Assembly (NCBI GenBank): GCA_017165825.1
Contig: CM029369.1
Span: 5,689,433 to 5,753,432 of the forward strand
From: Hepsetus odoe
Taxonomy: Eukaryota; Chordata; Actinopteri; Characiformes; Hepsetidae
Direction of reading: 5' to 3'
Length of the DNA stretch: 64,000 nt
A program made the position numbers and the translations under genes. This document shows, in pieces, positions 1 to 11,971 of this stretch. Within the stretch, counting starts at the first letter, position 1. Each line of letters starts with the position of its first letter. The notes below the pieces were generated by a model. It made no database searches, was not told the origin of the DNA, and saw only the letters and a list, made by a program, of their open reading frames with translations.

Positions 1-183
1 TGATGAACTGATGCTGTTTTGAAGGCAAAGGGTGGTCACACCAAATATTGATTTGATTTAGATTCTCTTTTGTTCATTCACTGCATTTTGTTGACTGATG
101 AAAATAAATGATTAACACTTCCATTTCTGAAAGCATTCTTTGTTTACAGCATTTTTTCTACACCTGCCTTTTACACAGTACTG
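1..183 (+). mobile_element. 3' end of a Tc1-like MITE, cut by the window edge
   Basis: This is the terminal inverted repeat of the same element seen whole at 39,042-39,588 and 60,082-60,626. It ends in ACAGTACTG followed by a TA target dinucleotide at 184-185. The first ~50 bases contain the stretch that encodes the end of a Tc1 transposase (DAVLKAKGGHTKY) in the related copies. A few bases just inside the terminus, where the others read AAACTTTTG, are missing here. The rest of the element lies outside the window. It is non-coding and presumably immobile unless a related transposase is supplied. Confidence 0.85.
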
Positions 184-221
184 TATATATTTATTTATTT
201 ATTTATTTATTTCGTTATTTA
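184..221. repeat. (ATTT)n simple repeat
   Basis: Short run of TTTA units directly beside the MITE end, with one C interruption near the right edge. Confidence 0.8.
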
Positions 222-3200
222 AACAAACTAAATTACATTTTTTGAACATTTTTTAAGTCTTATCCAGAGTGATCTGCACTAAAAACTTTAATTAAGATTT
301 TAATTAAGAGGTGCTAGTCAAGAAAAATCGAAATTCTGCCACTTCTGTTGCTTCTATTAAAACCTCAAGAAAGTTAATTAATTAACAGTCCTCATAAATG
401 ACTCCTTACAAATTAAGCATTTAAGTATGAAACTATGTTTCTTCACTGATTGCAGAAAAACCTTCATATTTAATGTGGTCATTACTGTCTAAGATGCTAC
501 CAGTGAAACTCAAGAATGATTCTGATTTCTTCAGGTGTGTGTTTGCTGTGTATGTGCAGTAGAGTTATGAGAGTGAGGATATGACAGATATGACTGATGA
601 CAGAGACCGGGCAGACCCGGGCTATCAGGTCAGACCACAGGAGGGAGGATATGATGAAGGAGGCTGACAGAGCTTTAGCAGACAGTAATCCCCAGAGTGA
701 CAGGACGTCTCACTTCAGCAACACGGTTAAGGACTTCACACACATCCCCAGCATGAGCAGACCGTTTTACCTGCTGAATGCAGCAGTAGATCATATAGCA
801 GATGTTTCAAGATCTACCCACTGCTGAATCATTTTAGCATACACTGCTGGTGCAAAAAAAAAAGTGTAGATTCTGTTGCAGCCGCACATGAGTCTAAGGG
901 CACCATGCCAAATGCCAAGAGACAGCTAGATGGTCTAAATCCCTGCAGCAAGTTAATTAGTGGTAAATAAATGGTAAAGTAGTGGTACTGCATTCTCAAG
1001 AATGATAATGTGATGAGCTGAAGGGGCGTTCGTGATCCAGAACTTCATCCTGCATCACTACATGACCTCACTAAGGCTGTAGTTGCCGAATGCAATTAAA
1101 TCCTCCCACCCATGCTTTAAAATTTAGCGTGAAGTTTTTCCAGAAGCATTTTTACTGCAGCAAAAAGAAACTCCCTTTTAATGTCTTTGATTTCATAAGA
1201 AATGCTAAATGTTCAAGAACCTACACACTTTCGGACAAGCATATTTAGACACCTTGTTAAGTGATGTACTATTATAAATGTAACATTTGAATCCTTTAAC
1301 TATTTTAAACGCTTTAGAAGAAAATGTTGATTTTTTTAGTTTCCAAAAATTTTTGAGATTTTTCCTCGTATTCATTTGTAATGATAATCATTCGTTCAAT
1401 CATTTAACACGTACAATTAAAAAGAGTCACATTCGTTCGTCCGTTTTGTCAATTCATTCATTAGACATGTTCATATTTCACGGACAAAATGCCTAGTTCA
1501 TGTAGTCCACAACAGTAGCTGACTCAGCTAAATTCTACTGTATGCATGCACACTTGAGTGCACCTTTAATAATGACTTTCCCACAAGTCATTATGGATAT
1601 GATCGCTTAAAGCAGCACATTTCAGGGTCAATGACAGTGTGTCATGGACACAATAAGCAGCCGCCATCCTCAGTGGAGTGTGCCTGAATTCAGAAGTGGG
1701 CCAGTGTGCTCGTATCAGACGCTCCATTGATGAGTGCACAGAGCACTCTATATCTGAATGTTAACCTGGTCATTTACTCCGGCAGCAAAGGGCCAAAAGA
1801 AATGGGCCATTCTGCCGAATAACCAGGGTCCTGAAATGGAGCTGTCCCTATTTCATAAATGCCACAGCCCAGATAAAAGCACATTTGTGTCTGAATTTCC
1901 TTTATGTGCATTTGAGATATGAGTGCCTGCCTCATAACGGACAAGCGACTGTCATTATACATCTCTGGGATGGTCCTGGCAGGCCTGACCATTTCTCCCT
2001 ACAAGCAGAGTGGTAGCTCAACCATTTGAAGTTCTATTTCAAGCCATGACATTTTAAAGGGTATTGAAACCATTTCTGACCAGTTCATAAAAACGAGGCT
2101 TGGATTCAGTCCATATAATCTTGGAAATGAGTTCTGATGTGTTTTTTTTTTCATGTTCTGCTGTAATTTCACACATCTATATATCAAACAGTGTTGATAA
2201 TTGGCCATAACAGCTTTGTTGCAGAGATGTTATGACTGTGCCATTTCAGACAAGCTGGAACATACCTAATTGCCTACTCATCCATTCCTGGATCGCTGTA
2301 GCGTTCTTCAGCTCCAGTGAGCCAGGTGCTGCTTCTGAACCTGTTCTAGTGCACAAATATTAGTGCTGGAATTTTTATTGACGATCATAACCTAAACAGT
2401 CTACTCAGCTGCCACGTGCAGTAGCAAGAATGGCAGAAGGCGAGGGTGTGCATTATACAGACAAGCTCTTTATAGCTTTGAATACATTAGCAGTGTGTTA
2501 ATGGCATCATTAGTGTGCTTGGAATGGGGCCACCTTGTTATTCAGGTGTTTGCATATGGGATGGATAATGAATATAGTGTTGGGACAGATGTGATGTATG
2601 TTACACAGTCAAGCTACAAAAATATAATCAGCTGCATAGCTGGAGAGCAACTTTGTTGGCAGCTGAATCGACAGAGTTTGGAATGGGTTATGGTGATATA
2701 AGACCACACTGCACTATATATCTTCTTCTGTTTCTTTTGTAAAATCTGTACCAAAAGCCATTTCTGCAGTTGTCCCAGCAAAGTGTACATGTAGGCCAAA
2801 TGTAAATTTCTCTAAAAGTAGGCAGCTGGGCTTAAGATTTATTTACAACACACTTTTACAAACTGTACCCTTGTATAGTTAATCTCTTTTGACTGTTAGG
2901 TTTATGCGGACTGGGTTGAGTTACTCTGTTTTATTTTAAATAGCATGGCAGTTGGCCTGAGCAAGTATTCTTTGGATTTAAAGAAATATCCTTCCCTTTT
3001 CTTTCTTTTTCTGGACCTGGTATCAGGTGTCATGTGAGTTTGTTTGTAAATATTGTTAATTTTGGAATGGATAGTGTAATTTCACAGGTATAGTCCTTAT
3101 CATGGCTGTTTTTGCTACTGTTGTAGCTCGTTTTCAATGTATTTTTTATTGAAGAGCACCACTGCAAAAGCAGCTTGAGCTCTCAGTTGGCCTCCCTGCT

Positions 3201-5417
3201 TAAATAAAGGTTATCTGTCTATCTAGCTATCTATCTAAACTGAAATGTCAAGCAAGTCCATGAATTATAGAGAAGGCAGAACATCTTAAGTGCTTTATAC
3301 CTTACTGCCCCTTTGCCATAAAAAGATGTTCCACTACAGTGGAATTCCCAGTGGATGAAAGCCTCCGCTCTTAAGACTGCCATTTCTCTTCAAATAAGTA
3401 ATAATTTAGCCAAAGTATTCTGTACAAATTGATGCAAGGAAGAATATAAAAGAGTGGGCAACACTATTTTATATATTCCCTTCATCTGAAGGCTTTTCTG
3501 TAGAGCCACTTTATAAAATGTTGGCACTGACATCACTATGGATACTAAAAGAAACACCAAAAGCTCAAAAGTAATGACTTTTATGTCTATACTCCAGGCT
3601 TTAGTTGGGGAGAAGATTTAATCCATCAATAATACTGACATTGCTGAGCAACTCCAGTCTTTCACTACATCAAAACACAAGCTTTCCACATTAATAAGCT
3701 AAGCCTGAAACTTACTACTTACTTTCTTTCTTTTTCTACAGTCATGGGTAAGAGACTCTGTATTGTAGAGAAATCATAACATAACATTCATTGTTTTCAC
3801 TATCAGCAATTAATGTGGTTTGGCAACCTATAGACTTAAGATTACCCCATTTCCAACTCCATCAATACATTTCTTCATGAATTCTCCATTCTTTGTCCAC
3901 ACAGTTAAAGCTGATACAACTCTCACTCAAAGTCCAAGCTCATAATGGTGTGGTGATGTATGTGTGCAGGAGCGATAGGATCCGGAAATAGTTTTAAAGA
4001 TAGTTGCCTATGAAGGCACATAAAAAAAAATAGCATCAACAAAAGGGGGAGTGAACCAAGAGGAAAGTGATATGGCAAGAATGCTTCACACATGCAAGAA
4101 GGTGTTACTATGCAAAAGTGAGTTTATCGGTCCATCCGTTCATTATTTTAAACAGTAATCCTAACTGAGTTCCTTGGGGCTAAAGCCTGACGCAGTGTTC
4201 AAAGGGTGAAAGATAGGAAAACAAGTTGGATGCAGACACACACAAAAACACTCGCACACAGTCGCAGTGCTGTACAGTAGTCTAAAATGTCAGCAGTGTG
4301 ATAAAGCCTCTGGTTTCTAACATAATTGTGTGCTGTCTCTAAGAAATGATAAAGTGGCATGGGAAATTGTGCACTCCTGCAAGTGTTCACACAATCCCTA
4401 GAATAAGAGGCAGCCCCCTGTCCTCCATCCTGACAAATGAGTTCAAATTGGTCTGCCACAGGAATCATAATTGCAGAGTTTCTGAGGCTCTGGTCGACTC
4501 CACTTCCGCATTTCATCTCTTTCATTAGTAATATCCCTTAAGTGGGCGAGCCCAGACTGCAGGATGTAATTGAGCACCCTCTCATGTGTCAGAATTTGCT
4601 GGATTGACAGTCACTGGCCTGGCAGAGACATCAGTGCACCCTGATACTCCAGAGCCCACATTAGCGACAGAGGGCTTGGGGAGAAAAATGCCTTTATGGC
4701 AGATCAGGGCTTCCAGTCTCCTGCATTTAGCATGAAGAGTGACAGGCAGGAGCTAGAACGACAGCTTAATTTCATTTTTTAAAGGAGACAGACAGGAGTC
4801 TAGTTGTGGGTCGCAGGCATATTCACTCCCACAAGCTGCAGCACCCAACAGCACATTTTACCAACAACAACTAATGTTTCAGTAAATTTTTCCACCGATG
4901 GAAAGTCAGGACTTTTAGGTACGCTATTAAGAGCTATAATTACAAACACTCTTGGGAAAAATGGTCATTTGAACAGCCACTGGTTCAATTTTACTTCTAA
5001 AATGTCACCTTGTGGGAAGAGAAGACAGTTCCTCAGCTTGTCATTGCCTCGCAAGCAGTGGTCCCTATTCAAATCTTGGAGGTCTCCAGCTATGATGATA
5101 ATAATGAGTAGTATTTGTAGTACTGATGGCCATTCCAGAAAAAAAAAAACACAAAGCAAAGTGAAACTGCCATAGCAGAAAATGTGGAGAATCAATGTGA
5201 CTTCAATCATAACATTTGGAAAAAGCTATTATGAAATTTTACTGGCTGCAAAAAGAAAACACCTGCAACGGATCACAGTTGGACAAGCTTTTTGGAAAGT
5301 ATACTGAGCTGAGCTACAAGCTACTCTGAATTAAACACACCCATGTCGCACCCAGAGAAATCCAGCAAGATAAGCAAACCTGGTTTACAACATCAGAAGC
5401 TAAACTAAATATCTCTC
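222..5417. other. Unique non-coding DNA
   Basis: No gene is recognised. The 597-827 plus-strand frame (76 codons, starting MTETGQTRAIRSDH) sits in a patch that is more GC-rich than its surroundings and is preceded by a pyrimidine-AG-like sequence near 533-570. It has no domain I recognise, and a second frame starting nearby stops after about 23 codons, so I do not call it an exon. Apart from the LINE-like tail at about 3,130-3,236, no repeat was recognised in this stretch. Confidence 0.6.
3130..3236 (+). mobile_element. Probable LINE 3' tail ending in (TATC)n
   Basis: The segment ends with AATAAAGG, then a short tetranucleotide run of TATC/TAGC units (3,210-3,236). A polyadenylation-like signal followed by a microsatellite is the usual end of L2/CR1-type LINEs in fish. 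No coding remnant is visible upstream, so the family assignment is inference. Confidence 0.4.
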
Positions 5418-5660
5418 ACTCATTTTCTTAGCCAGTTGTTCTGAGTAGGTTTGCGAGTGGTGCTGGAGCCTATCCCAGCTCTCACAGGGTGAAAAGTGAG
5501 GAAACACACTCACACACACACACACACACTCTTATTTAACATTTCCAAACTACATGACCTGCATGTCTTTGGATGTTTGGAGGAACCAGAGCTCCCAGAG
5601 GAATCCCAGGCAGAAACAGGGAGAACATGCACCCACTTTGGCCAACCAGTGGGAAGGATC
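5418..5660 (-). mobile_element. Old family-C tRNA-headed repeat
   Basis: Reads antisense as the long repeat seen better at 13,979-14,325: a stretch near 5,470 with CTATCCCAGCTC, a (CA)n run at 5,506-5,530, the GTTTGGAGGAACC segment, and a degenerate head at the right. It is heavily diverged and its right edge is blurred. Frames through it are not coding. Confidence 0.6.
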
Positions 5661-5979
5661 ATGGTTCAAGCCAGGGTAGCTTGGATCCTTTCTTTGGAGA
5701 CTTTGCATGTCCTCTTGATTCTCCAGTTGTCCTACCACAGGTCCATTCAGATGAATGGCAAGTTGACTGAAGATGTTAAATTATCCCCTGCAATGGTTTT
5801 CTGAACCCATATACCTCAATGGAGCAGGGCACCTATATCTAGCACCCTGGGAGCAGTGATGTTCTTTAGCCCTGAGTATCTCAGGGCAACCTGCTGGTCT
5901 AGGACTTGAACCCTTCACCTACCAGTGTTTTTAATTCTTGAATAACGATTGGTAAATTAAAGTTTCATCTAATGATTTC

Positions 5980-6420
5980 AAGACGGTGGTCTAGTGGTTA
6001 GTGTCTAGGCCTATGGTCATGGATTTGAATCTCAGGCTAGTTTACATTTACATTTACAGCATTTAGCAGACGCTCTTAGCCAGAGTGACTTCCATGTCCT
6101 AATTACAGGGACAGTCCCCCAGGAGCAACTCAGGGTTAAGGGTCTTGCTCAGGGACCCAGTGGTGATAATGCTAGAGGTGAGATTCAAACCTGGGACCTC
6201 TTGAGCCATAGGTCCATAGGCAAGCACCCTACCACTAGACCACCGCCACCCTACAGTTAGTTATCCTGCAGTACCCTTGACCAAGGTATCATCCCCAAGG
6301 TATCATCCCCGTCACTGCTCCCTGGGTGTTGGTCAAAGCCCCCTGCTGCACATTGTGTGTGGGTTGAATGCACTGTGCTGTGCTGTGTTTCACAATGGCA
6401 AATAGTCACTTTCATTTCAA
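5980..6420 (+). mobile_element. Family-A tRNA-derived SINE split by another SINE
   Basis: The left part (5,980-6,044) is the tRNA-like head, with an A-box-like GTGGTCTAGTGGTTAG and a decayed B box (GATTTGAATCTC). The right part (6,255-6,420) resumes with the family-A body (GTACCCTTGACCAAGG, CTGCTCCCTGGGTG) and ends in the CACTTTCATTTC tail. The gap is an antisense family-B SINE. The body carries a short local duplication of GGTATCATCCCC at about 6,283-6,309. The split shows that family A was present before this family-B insertion. Confidence 0.8.
6045..6254 (-). mobile_element. Family-B SINE nested in a family-A SINE
   Basis: Complete antisense copy. It begins TTTACATTTACAGCATTTAG (reverse of the family tail), passes through the conserved GGGACAGTCCCC core, and ends with the reversed tRNA-like head, CCCTACCACTAGACCACCG. 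The reversed B box reads GATTCAAACCTGGG. Flanking TAGTT-like bases could be a short target duplication, but this is weak. Confidence 0.8.
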
Positions 6421-7194
6421 AACCCTCAACAACTGTGGCCAAGAGAACAGTATAGGTTTAGCAGAATTATATCATCAGTTATGTTTTTTGGTAACAGCTT
6501 TTGTTTTATGTAAATGGGATGTCTTCATATTTGTCATCAATTCACCAGCGATCAGATTAGGTCAGTTGTTGGCTAATGTTAACATACTTAAGCAATACAT
6601 GAATGGGAAAATAGCTTCAAACACTTAAAAATAAAGGACATAATAAGATATGAGCCACTCCATTTGTAGAAGTGCTCCAGGATTGCTCTGATACAAATCC
6701 TGAACTGTGAGTAGTGGGAATCATTCCTCCTGAGTAAAAGCCTGCAATTCTTTGAGGGATGAAGGAGATGAATATCTTCTTTTCATATCATTGCCTATAA
6801 CTGCCAACGAAGATGCAATGATGTTTACATCTGGTGACTGGGGATGCCAATGGAGGCATTTGACTTCATCTTGGTGTTTATGAAAGCAATCTTGAATTTG
6901 ATTATGTGTGTTTGTGTTTGTCAGCCAATGGGGACATTTTCATCGAGGAATATTACATAACAAAGAAAAAGTGCGTTACGGGCACAGATAAACTAGCTTT
7001 GAGATTCTCAGCAGCTCCTCTGAGATGGTTACTTGTACCATTAGGATCACTAGATTGAACAAAGGTTCAGGTTAAGTGTCCAAAGTATGGTTTTGTGCAC
7101 TGGCTTGGAGACACGTGGTAGCCATGTAAAATATACCAGATATATTAAGAAGTATTGATTCAGCTCTGTGGCATTTTCTAATTTGTGTGTATAT

Positions 7195-7237
<43 letters not shown>

Positions 7238-7899
7238 TAGCTAAGTGTCAATGCCTCATGTTAATTTGCAAACTCATATTCCAAGGTGTTGCTTGATAAG
7301 CATTTTTTACAGTTATGGTCATTTGGGATTCAATATAATGCTGCTCATTTATATTGCTGTTTTATATTGCTGAGATATTGTCCCTGTTATCTCAGGTTAA
7401 TTCTACATTAAACTACAATAATATTTTCTTTTTTTTTTTAATCCACATACCTTAGTTGCATAAATAACCATTAGGACATTTCAAACAAAGTCAAACACTA
7501 CTTTCTACATTGTTATTTTTTGCTTCATCTGCATTGCATTTACTGTGCAACACTGCCATAAGATGACATTAAGAGGCAAGTATACATCTTTTTTTTTAAT
7601 CATGAGGGAATGCTCTAAGAGATTAAAGATCACTTTTGAAGACTAAAATATTTCAATTGCAAATCCAGAAAATCTGAGTTCTGCTCTGGAGATCATTGTA
7701 TTTGTTCAGCCATCACACTACAGTTAATAAATATAAGAAGTAGTGAAACTAATAAAGATCCTTCCAAATTTTTTGACTCTGCACTCCAACACACTGAATG
7801 TTTAAAGAAGGTCATACTATGGTGATAAAGTATGGAATGACAGCTTTATTTTAAGTGTATCTACATGTATAACCATGCATGATCTGATGATCTGCTAAT
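6421..7899. other. Unique non-coding DNA
   Basis: AT-rich and without recognisable coding or mobile content except the (GT)n run at 7,184-7,240 and short T tracts near 7,430 and 7,590. Confidence 0.6.
7184..7240. repeat. (GT)n microsatellite
   Basis: About 15 uninterrupted GT units flanked by imperfect ones. Confidence 0.95.
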
Positions 7900-8095
7900 G
7901 GCGTGGTGGTCTAGTGGTAGGATACACACCTATGGACCAGGAGGTCACAGATTCAAATCCCACCTCCAGCACTACCACCACTGGGTTACTGAGCAAAATC
8001 CTTAACCTCAAGCTGCTCCAGGGGGACTGTCCCTGTAACCTGGAAGCGAAGGTTGCTCTGGATACAAGTGTCTGCTGAATGTCATAAATGTATAT
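7900..8095 (+). mobile_element. Family-B tRNA-derived SINE
   Basis: Starts with GTGGTCTAGTGGTAGGATAC (A box), has a B-box-like GATTCAAATCCC, the GGGGGACTGTCCCTG core and the tail TCTGCTGAATGTCATAAATG. The head resembles a tRNA gene but lacks a foldable intact cloverleaf, so it is a retroposed element and not a tRNA gene. Confidence 0.85.
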
Positions 8096-8283
8096 GCCTG
8101 TTTCTAAATGCAGTGCCCTATTATACTAAAACCTCAACTAACTGCTGTCTTAACGTACCACTTTCACTTTTATGTTTAGTACTCTTGTTTCTGGGGGTTA
8201 AGGGCCTTGTTCAGGAATCGGATAGTAGGGACTGTCCCCCTGCAGCAACATGGGGTTAAGGGTCTTGCTCAGTAGTACCACCA

Positions 8284-8475
8284 TCAAGTCAAGTCAAGTT
8301 AAGTCAATTCAAGTAGGTTTTTATTGTCATTTCAACCACATACGCAGCACATAGTGAAACGAAATAACGTTCCTCCAGGACCCTGGTGCTACACATAAGG
8401 TGACATCAGACACAACATAAAACACAAGACAAAGCATGTACAGACAAGTGTAGACAACAACAGACAGTACGACAG
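8284..8475 (-). mobile_element. LINE 3' end, antisense, with (CTTGA)n tail
   Basis: On the minus strand it ends with a polyadenylation-like AATAAA followed by CTTGA units, seen on the plus strand as TCAAGTCAAGTCAAG. The motif TAACGTTCCTCCAGGACC is shared with the sense copy at 34,911-35,055. The end structure fits the L2/CR1 LINE group; the exact family is inference. Confidence 0.65.
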
Positions 8476-8523
8476 ACAGGACATTCTTCCGTCAGAGAGC
8501 CGCAGTGTTATGAAACAAAGCAG

Positions 8524-8577
8524 CAGAAGTTGTTGGATAGTATAACGGAGCAGAAGTTGTTGGACAGTATAACGGAG
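8524..8577 (+). repeat. 27-bp unit tandem duplicated
   Basis: Two adjacent 27-base units beginning CAGAAGTTGTTGGA, differing by one T/C. Confidence 0.9.
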
Positions 8578-8579
8578 CA

Positions 8580-8693
8580 CTATTAGGTTCCTGTGCAAGA
8601 TCCTCAACCAAAGTTTCTCCAAGAAGACTGTCCCTGTAATTAGGAAATGAAAGTCACTCTGGATAAAAGCGTCAGCTAAATGTTGTAAATGTA
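8580..8693 (+). mobile_element. 3' half of a family-B SINE
   Basis: Contains the core and the tail GCGTCAGCTAAATGTTGTAA in sense orientation. The tRNA-like head is missing, as expected for a 5'-truncated copy. Confidence 0.75.
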
Positions 8694-8779
8694 AATGGTG
8701 GTAGTGCGAGAGGTAGGACTGAAACCTGTGACATCTTGGTCCATAGGCAGGCATCCTACCACTAGATCACCGCCGCTCC

Positions 8780-11173
8780 AAATGGCCCAATTATGAGCAA
8801 AGACTTCATAATTGCTCATTGAAAAAGCCCATAAATGATCCATCTTTAACCATCTAAAAGTTCATATTTCTGCAGCATATCAGCATATCATGATTTACAG
8901 AGCATTAATAGTGTCTTAAAATGAATTCTGTAACACACTTGGAGCCAGTGTAGGGATTTCAAGATGGGAAAACGTTCCCTTCTTCTAGTGAGAGCCCTCG
9001 TAGCTGCATTCTGAGTGATCTAAAAAGACAACAGCAAAATGCTTAAGATGTAAATTATGAGCTGTTGTGAACTCAGTAACTATGGTTCCATCCAACAGCA
9101 CTGACCACTATTATTATCTTGTTTTTCAGGGGCTAGGTGCTGCAGTTAATCATGATCACAAAGAGCAGGGAGCTGAAAACAGGACTGGTTGGGGTTACTG
9201 AGGTCAAAGGAGTTTGACAAATGGCACCCTGCACTGGGCAGAAATATTTAATAGCAAACCAGTTTCTTTCCTCTCTGCTTAGCCCTGCTCCCTACCATTA
9301 AGCAGAATGAAAGGTGTCAGCATTTGTTTACAAGCCACAGACAAGGCTCACCCTCCTCCTCCTCACCGCTTAAAATGTCATTCGTTTTGGTAGTGCACAA
9401 GGCAGGAGCTTGAGGAAACCGAAAAGCATCAAATTGCCTCCTGATCATTGTGTTTGTAACAACATTTTGGAGACTGGGCTCATTGCAACAAGATTGCAAA
9501 AGCTTTGAGGTGGCACAGCAACAGAAACCACCTTCTCTGCATGAACAGCATGAGTCATGCAGATAAACAATATTTGATAGTTTTTGTTAAACACAACATA
9601 AAGCATTGCACTGTAATGTATTTATTCTAAAATATGGGAGTAGACATGCAGAATGCCTTTTTTTCATTCTCTACATTGCTGTTGGAATTGCCTTTCTTGC
9701 ATAATTTAGTTATTTCCATGTTCTTACACACCTGATTCAAACAGAGAGACAACAAGGTTTAATGTGGGTTTAAAACAAGAAAAAACACTGAAATGTTTAG
9801 CATTTTACTTTTAGTCCGCATTCATAAAGCTAAGAAATGACATCTCAAGCCTTCCTTTGACAAGCGACAGATTTAACCATCACCTTACATCAAAGTTAGA
9901 TTAAAAAAACTGATGATGGTTGGAATAAGGCTTTATAAATCTTAACGGTAGGTCACGTCAGTAGTAATGAAAGGTTAATATAGATGTGTTCCTTATGAAT
10001 GATACCCAATATTACAATACTGAAGTGAAAGTGGCAGTTTGCAATTGTGAACTAAAAATAAATGTCTATAAATAATACTTTGGTAACCCCTGCAGATGTT
10101 TTGGAGATCTTCATCTAAATTTTAACCAGCCTAAACATCCATCACATGCAACTGAACAAAAAAATAAATAAAAAGAATGAAGATGTTATCAAATATAATC
10201 CTAATCCCACCCTCAGCCCTAATGGCTGAGTGTGAGTACAGGAGACACAGCCATCCCTCATTAAATGACAAAATGTTAACAGATCTGAATTCCACCTTCA
10301 TGTCCCAGACCAAGAACCGCTGTGAAATGAGTACACTTAGGCCCTGCTTCAGCACTCTCTGTCTAAGGAGAAGCAGGGAAGTTAGTCTCTAGAGGTGTTG
10401 GGGCATAGACGTGAGGATCCGGCAGAGGTGATACTAATTGCTGAATCAGAGCAGGTCTTCTGTCCTGCTGGAGGGGTGATAATTGGGATGGGGAGCTGGC
10501 TAACAGGGCGATGCCAAGGTCAGCAGAAGATAGAAACGGTCGGAGGAATAAGTGACTAAGAACATGACAGAAATTCAAAGAAAGAGAATGTCTGACACTG
10601 CTCAAAAACAATGAATAGTAAATGCTGTAAGATGTGTGATCTTTTGACCATCATTTTAATTGCTGGCATACCCTCAGACATTAAGGTCTGAGTTTTCCTC
10701 ATGTGTGCATTATACTGGATTTCCTGTGTTCAGGATGTAGGATGCAAATGAGAGTTGTGTTTATTTAGGTCCATATTGACCGACTAAACAAACTGGGAGG
10801 CAGTGCAAGCAAGGTTTGAATGTCAATATTAAAAATGCAGAAAAACACAAATGACTAGGGAAACAAACTGGGATCCGAGTTAGAAAGGCAAAACACAGAT
10901 GCTTACTAGAAAACCCTGGACAAGGAATAATACAGGAGAACCAGAAACCACAAGGACAAAAACATAGGAATCAACTATGCATGACAAAAACAAGACTGAA
11001 GGTAGGAACCTATACACACACACAGAACAGCAAGGCGAGATTACAGTGAGAACAGTAATGAAGTGACATTAACTGAAGGGCAAAACAAAAGACGAGAGCC
11101 AGTGCAGATCACGGAACCCCAGATGGAAACAGAAGCACATTGGCCAAAGTTAGAAGTGAAGTTAAAAACAATG
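8780..11173. other. Unique non-coding DNA
   Basis: No gene or mobile element recognised. Frames at 9,317-9,499 (minus) and 10,131-10,611 (both strands) are short, overlap each other on opposite strands and show no domain. Confidence 0.6.
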
Positions 11174-11400
11174 GGAAAGTGAAGTGATTATTTATCATTG
11201 TGAAACATGGCACAGTACATAGCGCAAGCTCTGTTGTTCACCCATACACACACATGCAGCAGGAGGCAGACATTTCCAGCCCTGGGGAACAGTGATGGGG
11301 ACCGTACCATGCTCAAGGGTACTTCAGGTCAACCTGCTGGTTTGGGATTTGAGCCTAAACCTGGGGTCTAGCCCCTAAACACTAGGCCACCACTGCCCCA
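11174..11400 (-). mobile_element. Family-A SINE, antisense
   Basis: Begins with the reversed tail GAAAGTGAAGTGATTATTTA, carries the body motif GGGACCGTACCATGCTCAAG and ends in the reversed head CACTAGGCCACCACTGCCCC. The B box is decayed (GATTTGAGCCTA). Confidence 0.8.
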
Positions 11401-11740
11401 AAGGATGTTTCTGCCCAAAAAGGTGAATAATAGATATAGTAGAGAGAAATATATACATTTCTGCCTCAAGAAGAAGTCCAAGTTTGCATTCAGAAATCGG
11501 TAATGTGCTTCCTTAATGTGCAATCCTCAAACCAGGGTCACTCAACTCTGATCCTAGAGGGCAAGTTTCCAGGGTAGCTCGATAGAGTCCCTGCACTGAC
11601 ACATTGACTAAACCTGGCACTTGAACAATGTGTTGAACAAGGTGTATTTCAGCAGGAAAATCACTAAACTGTGCTAGGCAGCAAAGCTGAATGCCCCAGT
11701 CTTAAATGGTAAACTACTAGAATGTACAAATTGAACAGGA

Positions 11741-11971
11741 ACTGAAAGTGAATTGAAAGTGACTGTTTGCCATTGTGCGCACACAGCACAGCACGCAGTA
11801 AATCACAACAAAATGTATCCTCTGCATTTCGCCCATGCACAGTGGGCAGCCGTATCTAGCAGCATGATGGTACCTTACTCAAGAGTAACTTAGAACAAGA
11901 GGTCTGGGAATCAAATCCACAACCTTCTGATCCTGGGAATGAATTCCTAACCACAAGTCCAACACGGCCCC
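11741..11971 (-). mobile_element. Family-A SINE, antisense
   Basis: Same order of motifs as its neighbour 340 bases upstream: reversed (GTGAAA) tail, GATGGTACCTTACTCAAG body, AATCAAATCCACAACC B-box region and a diverged head. It was inserted independently, as the two copies are divergent and separated by unique DNA. Confidence 0.8.

Larger units (their letters stand above)
8187..8779 (-). mobile_element. Family-B SINE interrupted by LINE and SINE pieces
   Basis: The antisense SINE is present in two pieces: body at 8,187-8,283 (two partly repeated GGGGTTAAGGG segments) and head at 8,695-8,779 (CCTACCACTAGATCACCGCC). The 411 bases between them hold a LINE 3' end (8,284-8,475), a 27-bp tandem duplication (8,524-8,577) and the 3' half of a sense family-B SINE (8,580-8,693). 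This is a three-layer nest. Confidence 0.7.
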
